From NCBI RefSeq assembly GCF_001421505.1, contig NZ_LMKL01000001.1:682001-746000 (forward strand): 64,000 nucleotides of DNA. Direction: 5' to 3'. The stretch is from Sphingomonas sp. Leaf17. GTDB taxonomy: Bacteria > Pseudomonadota > Alphaproteobacteria > Sphingomonadales > Sphingomonadaceae. Under the pieces are notes generated by a model that saw only the letters and a program-made list of their open reading frames with translations, searched no databases and was not told where the DNA came from. A program made the position numbers and the translations under genes. Below, one piece after another: positions 8,322 to 15,839 of the stretch. Positions within the stretch are counted from its first letter, which is position 1. Each line of letters begins with the position of its first letter.

Positions 8322-8909
8322 ATGCGCATTGCCATTCTATCCGCAGCCCTGGCTGCGACCGCCTTCGCGGCCCTGCCCGTTGCGGCCCAGTCGACCCAGC
8401 GCGAGGCCAATCGCGAATATCGCAACGAGGTGCGCGACGCGCGGCAGGATTATCGCCGGGATGTTCGCGACGCCAACTCGCGTCGCGACGTTCGCGACGC
8501 ACGCAAGGACTACCGCGAAGAGTTGCGCGAGGCCCGGCAGGAGCGTCGTGAGGATGGCCGCAACATCCGCCAGAACAACCGCGATTGGCGGGGATTCCGC
8601 AACTACGACTATAACCGGTTCGAAAATGGTCAGCGGACCTATCTCGCCGAGCGTTACTATCGCGATGGCCGCTATTACCAGCCCCGCCGTCTGGGTCGCA
8701 ACGACCGGATCTACCGCGGCGGAAACGGTCGTTATTACTGCCGCCGCAACGACGGCACCACCGGTCTGATCGTCGGCGGACTGGCTGGCGGCGCGTTGGG
8801 CAACATCATTGCCGGTGGCGGTTCGCGCCTGCTTGGCTCGGTCATCGGTGCCGGCGGTGGCGCATTGCTCGGCCAGTCGATTGATCGTGGTCAGGTTATC
8901 TGCCGCTAA
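8322..8909 (+). CDS. Glycine-zipper envelope protein 2 with charged repeats
   Basis: A 195-residue protein with three parts. A signal peptide (about 1-22, ending VAAQS) comes first. Next is a strongly charged stretch of repeated RDARxDYR / REARQERRE units (about 25-80), probably a long helix or coiled coil. After a Tyr/Arg-rich linker comes a glycine-zipper domain (RRNDGTTGLIVGG then GSVIGAGGGALLGQ) ending in a Cys. The zipper start matches the protein at 7346. The ATG at 8322 is preferred over 8307 because GAGG at 8309 is correctly spaced. The charged segment resembles cell-wall or LPS-contact regions of small envelope proteins; the true function is unknown. Confidence 0.85.
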   Translation: MRIAILSAALAATAFAALPVAAQSTQREANREYRNEVRDARQDYRRDVRDANSRRDVRDARKDYREELREARQERREDGRNIRQNNRDWRGFRNYDYNRFENGQRTYLAERYYRDGRYYQPRRLGRNDRIYRGGNGRYYCRRNDGTTGLIVGGLAGGALGNIIAGGGSRLLGSVIGAGGGALLGQSIDRGQVICR

Positions 8910-8933
8910 AACCAGCGTCACGATCGTCAAGGA

Positions 8934-8961
8934 GGCCCGGCGGGAAACCGCCGGGCCTTTT
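8934..8961 (+). terminator. Intrinsic terminator after glycine-zipper gene 2
   Basis: Perfect 10-bp stem (GGCCCGGCGG / CCGCCGGGCC) with a GAAA tetraloop and TTTTC. It lies 24 nt past the stop of the 8322 gene and directly before the end of the convergent small membrane gene. Confidence 0.9.
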
Positions 8962-8965
8962 CGTG

Positions 8966-9187
8966 TCAGATCAGGCCACCACCCAGCATCAGGCGCAGAC
9001 CGAAGACGACGATCAGGATCAGATTGAAATTGCGACCGCCGTTGCGCGACGACAACGCACCCACGACCGCCCCGACCACCGCAACCGGAATGATGAACCA
9101 GTTGGCCCACCCCAGAAAGGGAAGGAACGCAGGCAGGCCAAGCAGCAGGGCCAGGACGCCGATGAGGATGGAGACGATGTTCAGCAT
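8966..9187 (-). CDS. Small hypothetical membrane protein (73 aa)
   Basis: A 73-residue protein with about three hydrophobic segments (residues 1-20, 25-45, 53-73) separated by WANW and SSRNGGRN turns. It has no catalytic motif, and I do not recognise a named family. The length, Gly/Leu-rich helices and position directly after a terminator support a real gene rather than chance. It converges on the glycine-zipper gene. Confidence 0.65.
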   Translation of the reverse strand: MLNIVSILIGVLALLLGLPAFLPFLGWANWFIIPVAVVGAVVGALSSRNGGRNFNLILIVVFGLRLMLGGGLI

Positions 9188-9385
9188 GGGTCAGGACATG
9201 GCAAAGGCGTGTCGCTGATGCAAGACACCCGGCCGATTATTCCACCGCCCATGCTGGTGGGCTGTCGGCATGGGCGATGGATTGCAGCGCGATCGCGGAC
9301 CTGCCAAACCCTTTCTCAACAGGTTGCGTCGCATGACCGGCGTCATGATCCGGAAGATATCACGGTGCCGCCCCTTGTGCCCGAC

Positions 9386-10114
9386 ATGCTGACCGTTCGC
9401 CACATCGGCCTTTTCGCCGGACTGCTGGCGCTGGCGGGGTGCGGCAGCGCCGATCCGGCGGTCGAAACGCCGGACACGCTGCAACGCGAACTGGCCGACA
9501 CCAACGTCGCAGGCGGCGACCCCGCCGTCGCCGCCGCCCTGCAGGCACCGTTGATGTCGGACCCCACCCTGTCGCAATCCGCCAATGCCGATACGATCCG
9601 GCCGCCAAGCCAGCCCGACCCCGACTCGGTTCCCGCCGACGATCCGGCCCCGGCGGCGACGGCTGCCGACCCGGCAGTGGCGTCCGCGCCGTCTCCTGCC
9701 GCCTGCCCCGACTGCGCGGCCGTCAGGCGCGCGCTGACGCCGGTGGCGCTGGCCGCGACGCAAGGCCCCGCCATCGCCGCCTGTGCCGCGCGGATGCGCT
9801 ATTCGGCCGACTGGGCGAATCGCCTGCCGGCGGGCATTGCCCTGTATCCCGCCGCGCATGTCGCGGAGGCCGCCGGCACCGACGAGGGCGGATGCCGCCT
9901 GCGCGTCGCCCGGTTCATCAGCAGCGCGCCGGTCGCCCGGCTGGTGGACTGGTATCATGCGACGGCCGGCAACGGCGGCTGGTCGCCCACACACCGCGCC
10001 GATGGCGACCTGCACGCCGTAACCGGCCAGCGGCGCGGTGCCGTCTTTACGGCCTATGTCACGCCACGCGCAGGCGGCGGCAGCGACGTGGCGCTGATCG
10101 CCAGTGGCGGCTGA
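9386..10114 (+). CDS. Putative lipoprotein, function unknown
   Basis: A 242-residue protein with a lipoprotein signal: MLTVRHIGLFAGLLALAGC, lipobox LAGC, modified Cys at residue 19. A long low-complexity Ala/Pro/Asp linker follows (about 20-105). A folded C-terminal half (about 107-240) contains three cysteines plus ...ARFISSAPVARLVDWYH, which resembles substrate- or surface-binding domains without a named family. The open frame extends to 8963, but the lipobox fixes the ATG at 9386. crcB follows 47 nt downstream. Confidence 0.7.
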   Translation: MLTVRHIGLFAGLLALAGCGSADPAVETPDTLQRELADTNVAGGDPAVAAALQAPLMSDPTLSQSANADTIRPPSQPDPDSVPADDPAPAATAADPAVASAPSPAACPDCAAVRRALTPVALAATQGPAIAACAARMRYSADWANRLPAGIALYPAAHVAEAAGTDEGGCRLRVARFISSAPVARLVDWYHATAGNGGWSPTHRADGDLHAVTGQRRGAVFTAYVTPRAGGGSDVALIASGG

Positions 10115-10161
10115 TACGCGGCCGGTTCCGTTTTGACGCGATTCGCGCTAACGGCGGGTCC

Positions 10162-10548
10162 ATGCCTCCAATACTTCTCGTCATGCTGGGTGGCGCGGTC
10201 GGTTCGGCCGCGCGCTACCTGACCGGTCGGGCGACGCTGTCGCTGTTCGGACCCGGCTATCCTGTGGGCACGCTGGCCGTCAATCTCGTCGGTGGGCTGC
10301 TGATGGGCGTGCTCGCCGGCGTCCTTGCGCGATCGAACGCGGGCGAAAGCTGGCGGCTGCTGCTGGGTGTCGGCGTGCTGGGCGGGTTCACCACCTTTTC
10401 CGCCTTCGCACTCGACACCGTCGTGCTGATCGAGCGCGGCCAGCCGTCGCTCGCGCTCGGCTATATCCTTGTGTCGGTGATCGGTTCGATCCTGGCCGTC
10501 TTCGCGGGGCTGACCCTGACCCGCGCCATTTTCGGAACGCTTTCATGA
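10162..10548 (+). CDS. crcB: Fluoride exporter CrcB/Fluc
   Basis: A 128-residue dual-topology fluoride channel with four transmembrane helices. The family signatures are visible: GGAVGSAARY near the N-terminus, NLVGG in helix 2 and GGFTTFSAFALD, whose Thr/Ser/Phe residues line the fluoride pore. It protects the cytoplasm from acid-driven fluoride build-up. I looked for the fluoride riboswitch that often precedes crcB and did not find its conserved pseudoknot sequence. The stop overlaps the next gene's ATG by 4 nt, coupling it to a pseudouridine synthase. Confidence 0.95.
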   Translation: MPPILLVMLGGAVGSAARYLTGRATLSLFGPGYPVGTLAVNLVGGLLMGVLAGVLARSNAGESWRLLLGVGVLGGFTTFSAFALDTVVLIERGQPSLALGYILVSVIGSILAVFAGLTLTRAIFGTLS

Positions 10549-11642
10549 CCGACGCCGTACGCCAGTTCACCGTCGGCTATGACGACGAGGGGATCCGCCT
10601 GGACCGCTGGTTCAAGCGCCATCTGCCCGACACCAGCTTCACGACGGTCGCCAAATGGGCGCGCACCGGCCAGTTGCGGATCGACGGCGCGCGCGCGACG
10701 CCTGGCGACCGGATCAGCGCGGGTCAGATCCTGCGCGTTCCCCCGGAGGAAGCGGTCAAGGACACGCCGAAGCCGGTGCGTGAGCGCACGCCGCTGTCCG
10801 ACGATCAGGTCGCCTTCATGCAGGACATGGTGATCCACCAGGATTTCCAGGCCTTCGTCCTGAACAAGCCGCCCGGCCTCGCGACGCAGGGCGGGACCAA
10901 GACGGTCGAGCATGTCGACGGCCTGCTCGACGCGCTGCAATATGATAACGAGGGGCGGCCGAAGCTGGTCCACCGGCTTGACAAGGACACGTCGGGCGCG
11001 CTGCTGGTCGCGCGCACCAGCCGCGCCGCCGCCTTCTTCGCCAAGGCGTTTTCGGGCCGCACCGCGCGCAAGGTGTACTGGGCGCTGATCGTCGACGTTC
11101 CCTCGATCGACGACGGCATGATCGAACTGCCGATCGCCAAGCAGCCAGGCACCGGCGGCGAGAAGATGCACGTCGATGAGAAGGAGGGCGCACCCGCGCG
11201 TACCCGATACCGCGTGATCGAGCGCGCCGGCAATCGCGCCGCCTGGGTCGAGCTGCAACCCTTCACCGGTCGCACCCACCAGTTGCGCGTCCACATGGCC
11301 GCGATCGGCCACCCGATCGTCGGCGACGGCAAGTATGGCGGCGCGGCCGCGTTCCTGACCGGCGGGATCAGCCGCAAGATGCATCTCCACGCCCGCCGCA
11401 TCAAGGTCGACCATCCGGATGGCGGCGGCATCGACGTGACCGCCGAACTGCCGACCCACTTCGCGGAAAGCCTGAAGCAGCTCGGGTTCGAGGAGTCGCT
11501 TGGCGACGATCTGGTGCTGGAGGAAAAGACCCCGCCAACCAGGGCGCAGCAGAAGACGCGGGCCAAGGCGCATGCCAAGGGTGTGCGCAAGGCACGGCGC
11601 GGCGAACGGCGCGGACGCGGCGAGCGCGACGACAAGAAGTAA
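10545..11642 (+). CDS. rluC: RluA-family 23S rRNA pseudouridine synthase (RluC-like)
   Basis: A 365-residue enzyme that isomerises uridines in 23S rRNA. An N-terminal S4 RNA-binding domain (about 15-70, IRLDRWFKRHLPD) precedes the catalytic domain with HRLDKDTSG; the catalytic Asp is residue 146. GRTHQLRVHMA, another family motif, follows at about 245. A basic Arg/Lys tail of about 40 residues closes the protein. The S4 domain plus this arrangement favour RluC (U955/2504/2580) over RluA. The ATG overlaps crcB by 4 nt; the TAA abuts the GTG of the next gene. Confidence 0.92.
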   Translation: MTDAVRQFTVGYDDEGIRLDRWFKRHLPDTSFTTVAKWARTGQLRIDGARATPGDRISAGQILRVPPEEAVKDTPKPVRERTPLSDDQVAFMQDMVIHQDFQAFVLNKPPGLATQGGTKTVEHVDGLLDALQYDNEGRPKLVHRLDKDTSGALLVARTSRAAAFFAKAFSGRTARKVYWALIVDVPSIDDGMIELPIAKQPGTGGEKMHVDEKEGAPARTRYRVIERAGNRAAWVELQPFTGRTHQLRVHMAAIGHPIVGDGKYGGAAAFLTGGISRKMHLHARRIKVDHPDGGGIDVTAELPTHFAESLKQLGFEESLGDDLVLEEKTPPTRAQQKTRAKAHAKGVRKARRGERRGRGERDDKK

Positions 11643-12239
11643 GTGCATCCGAACCGCGCCTTTCACGCCTCGGACGAGGCCGCGTTATTGGCAGCAATCG
11701 ACCGGATCGGCTTCGCGCATATCGTCGCGCCGACGCCGGACGGGCCGATGGTCGTGCACGCGCCGATCAGCGTGATCGGCGGCCGACCCCAATTCCACGT
11801 CGCGCGCGCCAACCGGATCGCGGCGCATCTGGACGGCGCGACGGTGATCGCCAGCCTTGTCGACGGCCACGGGTACATCAGCCCCAACTGGTATGCCGCG
11901 CCGGGCAATCAGGTGCCGACCTGGAATTACAAGGCGATCGAGCTGGTCGGCACGGTCCGCAGCATCGACGAGGCGGCACTGATCGACCAGCTCGACGCGC
12001 TGGCCGCAGCCCATGAACCGCGCGTCAATCCGGCCAATCCGTGGACGCGCGGCAAGATGGACGATGGTGTTTTCCAGTCGATGCTCCGCGCCATTCGCGG
12101 GTTCGAGATCGTGGTGGAAACGGTGCGCGGCACGTCGAAACTCAGCCAGAACACATCGACCGTCGACCGCGCCGGCGTAATCGCCGGGCTGCGCGCCGCC
12201 GGCCATGCCGACCTCGCCGATGCGATGACAGCGGAATAG
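11643..12239 (+). CDS. FMN-binding PaiB family protein
   Basis: A 198-residue protein of the PaiB / FMN-binding negative transcriptional regulator family, a split-barrel flavin fold. The conserved NRI..HL, VSPNWY-like (YISPNWYAAPGNQVPTWNY) and C-terminal KLSQNTSTVDR segments are all there. B. subtilis PaiB affects sporulation and protease genes, but most relatives have no tested role. The start is GTG, immediately after the TAA of the rRNA pseudouridine synthase with no gap, so it is co-translated. Confidence 0.9.
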   Translation: MHPNRAFHASDEAALLAAIDRIGFAHIVAPTPDGPMVVHAPISVIGGRPQFHVARANRIAAHLDGATVIASLVDGHGYISPNWYAAPGNQVPTWNYKAIELVGTVRSIDEAALIDQLDALAAAHEPRVNPANPWTRGKMDDGVFQSMLRAIRGFEIVVETVRGTSKLSQNTSTVDRAGVIAGLRAAGHADLADAMTAE

Positions 12240-12244
12240 CGCGG

Positions 12245-12793
12245 ATGTCGCGGCTGATCCTGTTCAACAAGCCGTTCGGCGTGCTGCCGCAGTTCACCGA
12301 TCGCGGGACGGTGTCGCCGCGCCCGACGCTGTCGGCCTATGTCGATGTGCCCGGCGTCTATCCGGCGGGCCGCCTCGACCTCGACAGCGAGGGCCTGCTG
12401 CTGCTGACCGACGACGGCCGGCTGCAGGCGCGGATTGCCGACCCCCGGTTCAAGATGCCCAAGACCTATCTGGTGCAGGTCGAGGGCGAGCCGGGCGAGC
12501 CTGCGCTGGAGCGTTTGCGCACCGGCGTCGCATTGAAGGACGGCCCGACCCGGCCGGCGATCGTCGCGCGGATCGACGCACCCGAACTGTGGCCGCGCGA
12601 TCCGCCGGTACGCTTCCGCAAGACCGTCGCCGACTGCTGGATCGCGCTGACCATCACCGAGGGGCGCAATCGGCAGGTTCGCCGCATGACCGCCGCGGTC
12701 GGTCACCCCACGCTGAGACTGGTCCGCTGGCGGATCGGCGACTGGACGCTCGACGGCATTGCGCCGGGTGAATGGCGGGATGCGTCGGGCTGA
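12245..12793 (+). CDS. rluE: RsuA/RluE-type rRNA pseudouridine synthase
   Basis: A 182-residue single-domain pseudouridine synthase without an S4 domain. The catalytic motif GRLDLDSEGLLLL places the nucleophilic Asp at residue 45; KTYLVQVEG and EGRNRQVRRM complete the family pattern. Short S4-less members with this layout are RluE, which modifies U2457 in 23S rRNA. The start ATG is 5 nt after the PaiB stop; the longer upstream open frame runs inside the PaiB gene. Last gene of the crcB-rluC-paiB-rluE run; an inverted repeat pair follows. Confidence 0.9.
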   Translation: MSRLILFNKPFGVLPQFTDRGTVSPRPTLSAYVDVPGVYPAGRLDLDSEGLLLLTDDGRLQARIADPRFKMPKTYLVQVEGEPGEPALERLRTGVALKDGPTRPAIVARIDAPELWPRDPPVRFRKTVADCWIALTITEGRNRQVRRMTAAVGHPTLRLVRWRIGDWTLDGIAPGEWRDASG

Positions 12794-12794
12794 C

Positions 12795-12878
12795 CGTCGT
12801 CCCGGCGCACGCCGGAATCCAGAACCACGCGGTTCGCCGCCTGTGGCTCTGGATTTCCGATCCGGTCCGGGATGACGA
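12795..12878. repeat. Inverted pair of REP-like elements (GTCGTCCCGGCG type)
   Basis: The left unit (CGTCGTCCCGGCGCACGCCG, then GAATCCAGA) is mirrored by a right unit (CTCTGGATTTCC...CCGGGATGACG), starting 2 nt after the rluE stop. The arms are imperfect. Both units end in the TCCAG tail that other repeat families in this window also carry. No gene is present between rluE and the HAD gene. Confidence 0.75.
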
Positions 12879-12935
12879 TCGTGGGGAAATGTCCCTGCGG
12901 TTCCCTCCCCCGTCATATCCCGCTACGAGCCACCA

Positions 12936-13628
12936 ATGGCCACCCGCCCCCAACCCCGCCTCGCGATCTTCGATTGCGACGGCACGCTCGTCGACAGTCA
13001 GGCGAACATCTGCGTCGCGATGGAGGATGCGTTCACGCGGGCCGGCCTCGTTCCCCCGGCGCGCGCCGCGATCCGCCGGATCGTCGGTCTCAGTCTGGTC
13101 GAGGCCGTCGCGGCACTGATCCCGCAAGCCGATACCGGCCTGCATCGGTCGATCGCCGCCGACTACAAGGCGGCCTTCACCCGGCTGCGCACCAGCGGCA
13201 CGATCGCCCCCGAACCCCTGTTCGACGGGGTCGAGGCGGCGCTGACAACGCTAGCAGACGATGGCTGGCTGCTCGGCGTCGCGACCGGCAAGTCCGATCG
13301 CGGCCTGAACCTGCTGCTCGCGCATCACGGTCTGGCCGACCGGTTCGTTACGTTGCAGACCGCCGACCGCCACCCGTCCAAGCCCGACCCGGCGATGGCG
13401 CTGGCCGCCCTTGCCGAAGCCGGTGCCGACCCGCTGGGTTCGGTGATGATCGGCGACACCAGTTTCGACATGGCGATGGGCAAGGCAGCGGGCCTGCGCA
13501 CGATCGGTGTTGCCTGGGGCTATCACGACGTCGCCGATCTGGTCGCGGCCGGGGCCGATGTCGTCGCCGATCACGCAACCGCGCTTCCCCGATTGATGGA
13601 CCGCCCCCAAGTGATGGACCAATCATGA
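12936..13628 (+). CDS. HAD hydrolase, phosphoglycolate-phosphatase-like
   Basis: A 230-residue HAD-superfamily phosphatase with a helical cap. Motif I FDCDGTLVDS has the nucleophile Asp13 and acid/base Asp15; motif II is GVATGKS; motif III is the Lys in HPSKPDPAM; motif IV is GDTSFDMAMG. This is the Gph/beta-phosphoglucomutase-like subgroup. The substrate cannot be fixed; in this neighbourhood (16S/23S rRNA modification, ATP synthase assembly) a metabolite-repair phosphatase is a reasonable inference. Its TGA overlaps the next ATG. Confidence 0.92.
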   Translation: MATRPQPRLAIFDCDGTLVDSQANICVAMEDAFTRAGLVPPARAAIRRIVGLSLVEAVAALIPQADTGLHRSIAADYKAAFTRLRTSGTIAPEPLFDGVEAALTTLADDGWLLGVATGKSDRGLNLLLAHHGLADRFVTLQTADRHPSKPDPAMALAALAEAGADPLGSVMIGDTSFDMAMGKAAGLRTIGVAWGYHDVADLVAAGADVVADHATALPRLMDRPQVMDQS

Positions 13629-13837
13629 CCGATGACGAAAAGGCCCGGACCCGCTGGTTCACGATGGTGGCGGCGCGGCTGGCCGGCGTGGCCGGCGCGC
13701 TGCTTGGCCTCGTGCTGATCGCGCGGGCGCCCGACTGGCCGACGAAGATCCTCGGCACCGCGATCGTGCTGGCGGCGATGGTGATGATAGCGGTCGTGCC
13801 CCGCTCGCTCGCGCATCGCTGGCGCACCCCGCGATGA
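13625..13837 (+). CDS. Small two-helix membrane protein (70 aa)
   Basis: A 70-residue protein with two hydrophobic helices (about 16-33 and 41-58), a charged N-terminus and a basic C-terminal tail. It is sandwiched by 4-nt overlaps between the HAD phosphatase and the Atp12 chaperone, so it is almost certainly translated. Its position next to Atp12 hints at a role connected with the membrane part of ATP synthase, but that is inference from neighbourhood only. Confidence 0.75.
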   Translation: MTDDEKARTRWFTMVAARLAGVAGALLGLVLIARAPDWPTKILGTAIVLAAMVMIAVVPRSLAHRWRTPR

Positions 13838-14526
13838 AGCGGTTCTGGACGACCGTCGCGGTCGATGCGGACGGCGTGGTCACGCTCGACGGGCGACCGG
13901 TCCGCACCCCGGGCCGTGTACCGCTGTCGCTGCCGACGCCGGCGTTGACGGCGGGCGTGGTCGCCGAGTGGCAGGCGGTCGGCGACACGATCGACCCGCG
14001 CCTGATGCCACTGACCGGCCTGTCCAATGCGGCGATCGACTGGATCGCGCCCGACCCGGCGACGTTCGCGGCGGGGCTGGCGCAATACGGCGAAAGCGAC
14101 CTGCTCTGCTACCGCGCCGAACTGCCCGAACCGCTGGTCGCGCGGCAGGCGGCGGCATGGGATCCGGTCATCGCGTGGGCACAAGGCCGCTATGACATCG
14201 CCATCGCGGTCACCGCCGGGATCATCCACGTCCCCCAGCCACCGGCCACGATCGCCCGGCTGGGCGAGGCGATCGCCGCGCAACCTGCGTTTGCACTCGC
14301 CGGCCTGTCGACAATCGTGACGCTGACCGGATCGTTGCTGCTGGCGCTGGCGCTGGCCGAGGGGGCGATCGACGCCGATACCGCCTGGGCGGCCGCGCAC
14401 GTCGACGAGGACTGGCAGGCGGAGATGTGGGGGGTCGACGATCTCGCCGCGCAGACGCTGGCGCTCAAGCGGCGCGACTATGACGGGGCGATCGCGTTCC
14501 TGGCGGCGATCGGTATCCCCGCCTGA
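13834..14526 (+). CDS. Atp12-type F1-ATPase assembly chaperone
   Basis: A 230-residue homologue of mitochondrial Atp12, which holds the alpha subunit of F1-ATPase before it joins beta. Family features are RPVRTPGRVPLSLPT near residue 20, the EWQAVGDTIDPRLMPLT segment near 45-60, LLCYRAE near 90 and the C-terminal DEDWQAE...WG stretch. Atp12 is typical of alphaproteobacteria and mitochondria. It overlaps the 70-aa membrane protein by 4 nt and converges on gmk with a 3-nt gap. Confidence 0.93.
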   Translation: MKRFWTTVAVDADGVVTLDGRPVRTPGRVPLSLPTPALTAGVVAEWQAVGDTIDPRLMPLTGLSNAAIDWIAPDPATFAAGLAQYGESDLLCYRAELPEPLVARQAAAWDPVIAWAQGRYDIAIAVTAGIIHVPQPPATIARLGEAIAAQPAFALAGLSTIVTLTGSLLLALALAEGAIDADTAWAAAHVDEDWQAEMWGVDDLAAQTLALKRRDYDGAIAFLAAIGIPA

Positions 14527-14529
14527 GCC

Positions 14530-15180
14530 TCAGCGCGTCAGCTTGCGGATGAAGCCGATCAGCCCGGTCTGGCGCGACCGCTTCAGCCGCTCGGCGTTCA
14601 GGATGGTCTTCACGTCACGGAAGCAACGTTCGACGTCGTCGTTGACCAGCACATAGTCATAGCCGTCCCAGTGGCTGACCTCGTTCGCGGCGCGGGCCAT
14701 GCGCGCGTCGATAACCTCGACCGAATCGGTCGCGCGCTTGACGAGGCGATCGCGCAGTTCGGGCATCGACGGCGGCAGGATGAATACGCGGACGACGTCG
14801 CCGCCGGCGATCTGGTGAAGCTGCTGCGCGCCCTGCCAGTCGATGTCGAATAGCACGTCCTGCCCGGCGTCGAGCATCGCATCGACCGGCGCGTGCGGCG
14901 TGCCGTAGCGGTTGTCGAACACATGCGCCCATTCCAGGAACTCATGGTCCGCCGCCATCCGGCGGAACTCCTCCAGATCGACGAAATGATAATCCTTGCC
15001 ATCGACCTCGCCCGGTCGCATCGGCCGCGTCGTCGCCGACACCGAGACGCCCAGTTCTGGCTCGTCGGCCAGCAGCTTGCGCGCGATGGTAGATTTGCCC
15101 GCGCCCGACGGCGAGGACAGGACGAACAGTACGCCGCGGCGCTTCAGGTCGTGGCGGTCCGAGAGAGCGTTTTCGAGCAT
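14530..15180 (-). CDS. gmk: Guanylate kinase
   Basis: Phosphorylates GMP to GDP with ATP. The P-loop SPSGAGKS is at residues 23-30, followed by SATTRPMRPGEVDGKDYHF (GMP-binding loop) and the lid with the basic RLVKRATDS segment. With the start at 15180 it is 216 residues, normal for the family; the upstream extension to 15243 is not family-like. It is transcribed away from Atp12. A perfect hairpin (15267-15290) lies between it and the small membrane genes upstream. Confidence 0.96.
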   Translation of the reverse strand: MLENALSDRHDLKRRGVLFVLSSPSGAGKSTIARKLLADEPELGVSVSATTRPMRPGEVDGKDYHFVDLEEFRRMAADHEFLEWAHVFDNRYGTPHAPVDAMLDAGQDVLFDIDWQGAQQLHQIAGGDVVRVFILPPSMPELRDRLVKRATDSVEVIDARMARAANEVSHWDGYDYVLVNDDVERCFRDVKTILNAERLKRSRQTGLIGFIRKLTR

Positions 15181-15266
15181 GGGAGCCAATGACGGCGCGA
15201 GGGGCCTGCCGTCAACGGCAAATGCTGCATTGCGAATGGCCACAACCAGCGTCGCACAACGCGGAA

Positions 15267-15290
15267 CGCCGCCGGATCACTCCGGCGGCG
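15267..15290 (-). terminator. GC hairpin between small membrane genes and gmk
   Basis: Perfect 10-bp stem (CGCCGCCGGA / TCCGGCGGCG) with a 4-nt loop, 29 nt past the end of the 15319 gene. Only two T follow on the minus strand, so termination would be partial or Rho-assisted; it could also be a leader element of gmk. Confidence 0.55.
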
Positions 15291-15318
15291 TCATGTCAAT
15301 CGGGTCAGACCGGGTCGG

Positions 15319-15513
15319 TCAGATGCCCCGACCGCGCTTGCGGTCATAGGCCTTCTTGGCGACATAGGCACCACCCAGCGCCATGCCCAGCGGACCCATG
15401 CGACGCATACCGCTCATGGCGATCGTGCCCAGAATGGCACCCTTGGTACCGTTGCCACCCTGACGACGGCCCATTTCGCGACCGACCAGCATGCCGATGA
15501 TGTTCTTGATCAT
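15319..15513 (-). CDS. Small glycine-rich hypothetical protein (64 aa)
   Basis: A 64-residue protein: an amphipathic start (MIKNIIGMLVGREMGRRQGG), a Gly/Met-rich central hydrophobic stretch (GAILGTIAMSGMRRMGPLGMALGGAYVA) and a basic tail. GGGAAAG is the ribosome site. It starts 1 nt after the stop of the other small membrane gene, so the two are one operon. I do not recognise a named family; composition and an EcfG-like promoter upstream suggest a small stress-induced membrane protein. Confidence 0.7.
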   Translation of the reverse strand: MIKNIIGMLVGREMGRRQGGNGTKGAILGTIAMSGMRRMGPLGMALGGAYVAKKAYDRKRGRGI

Positions 15514-15514
15514 G

Positions 15515-15724
15515 TTACTTTCCCTTCCCGAAAATTTTGTCCTTGGCCTTGCCGATGCCGTGCAGAACCAGCCAGCCCGTCGCATAGGTGAGCGCCACCG
15601 GCATCAGCCAGCCGACGACGGTGCCGGCGATCGCGCCGGTGATGGCCCCGTCGACCGTCGAATCGTCGCCGTCCGCACCGTCGATCGCGGTGCCGAGCGC
15701 CGCACCAAGAATTGCACTGAGCAT
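15515..15724 (-). CDS. Small glycine-zipper-like membrane protein (69 aa)
   Basis: A 69-residue protein with Gly/Ala-rich helices. AILGAALGTAIDG is followed by an acidic GADGDDSTVDG loop, then AITGAIAGTVVGWLM and a third hydrophobic stretch, ending in a Lys-rich tail. The GxxxG-like spacing recalls the glycine-zipper proteins at 7-9 kb without clear homology. Start: ATG at 15724 with AGGACAGG upstream; an ATG at 15745 is also in frame. First gene of a two-gene operon. Confidence 0.72.
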   Translation of the reverse strand: MLSAILGAALGTAIDGADGDDSTVDGAITGAIAGTVVGWLMPVALTYATGWLVLHGIGKAKDKIFGKGK

Positions 15725-15755
15725 GGAGCCTGTCCTTGTCGCCAATGCCGGGATG

Positions 15756-15780
15756 AACCGCGCATCAGCCCCGAAGTTCC
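15756..15780 (-). promoter_or_regulatory. EcfG-like promoter of the small membrane operon
   Basis: Reading on the minus strand: GGAAC (15780-15776), 16 nt, GGTT (15759-15756), with the ATG 31 nt further. The -35 box is a perfect match to the EcfG consensus; the -10 box differs in the first base. The distance to the start codon matches the 7285 and 8265 elements. Confidence 0.55.
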
Positions 15781-15811
15781 ATCGGCCCGGCGAGCAGGCG
15801 ACCGATTCGGA

Positions 15812-15839
15812 CCTATCTTCCCAACCCTATCTTCCCAAC
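15812..15839. repeat. 14-bp tandem duplication at the fumC stop
   Basis: CCTATCTTCCCAAC occurs twice in a row (15812-15825 and 15826-15839). The second copy holds the last codons and TAG stop of fumC; the first lies just past it. It is a recent-looking local duplication that does not alter the protein. Confidence 0.85.

Noticed and set aside
10115..10161. Fluoride riboswitch upstream of crcB
   Set aside because: The gap is only 47 nt and lacks the conserved pseudoknot and switch sequence.
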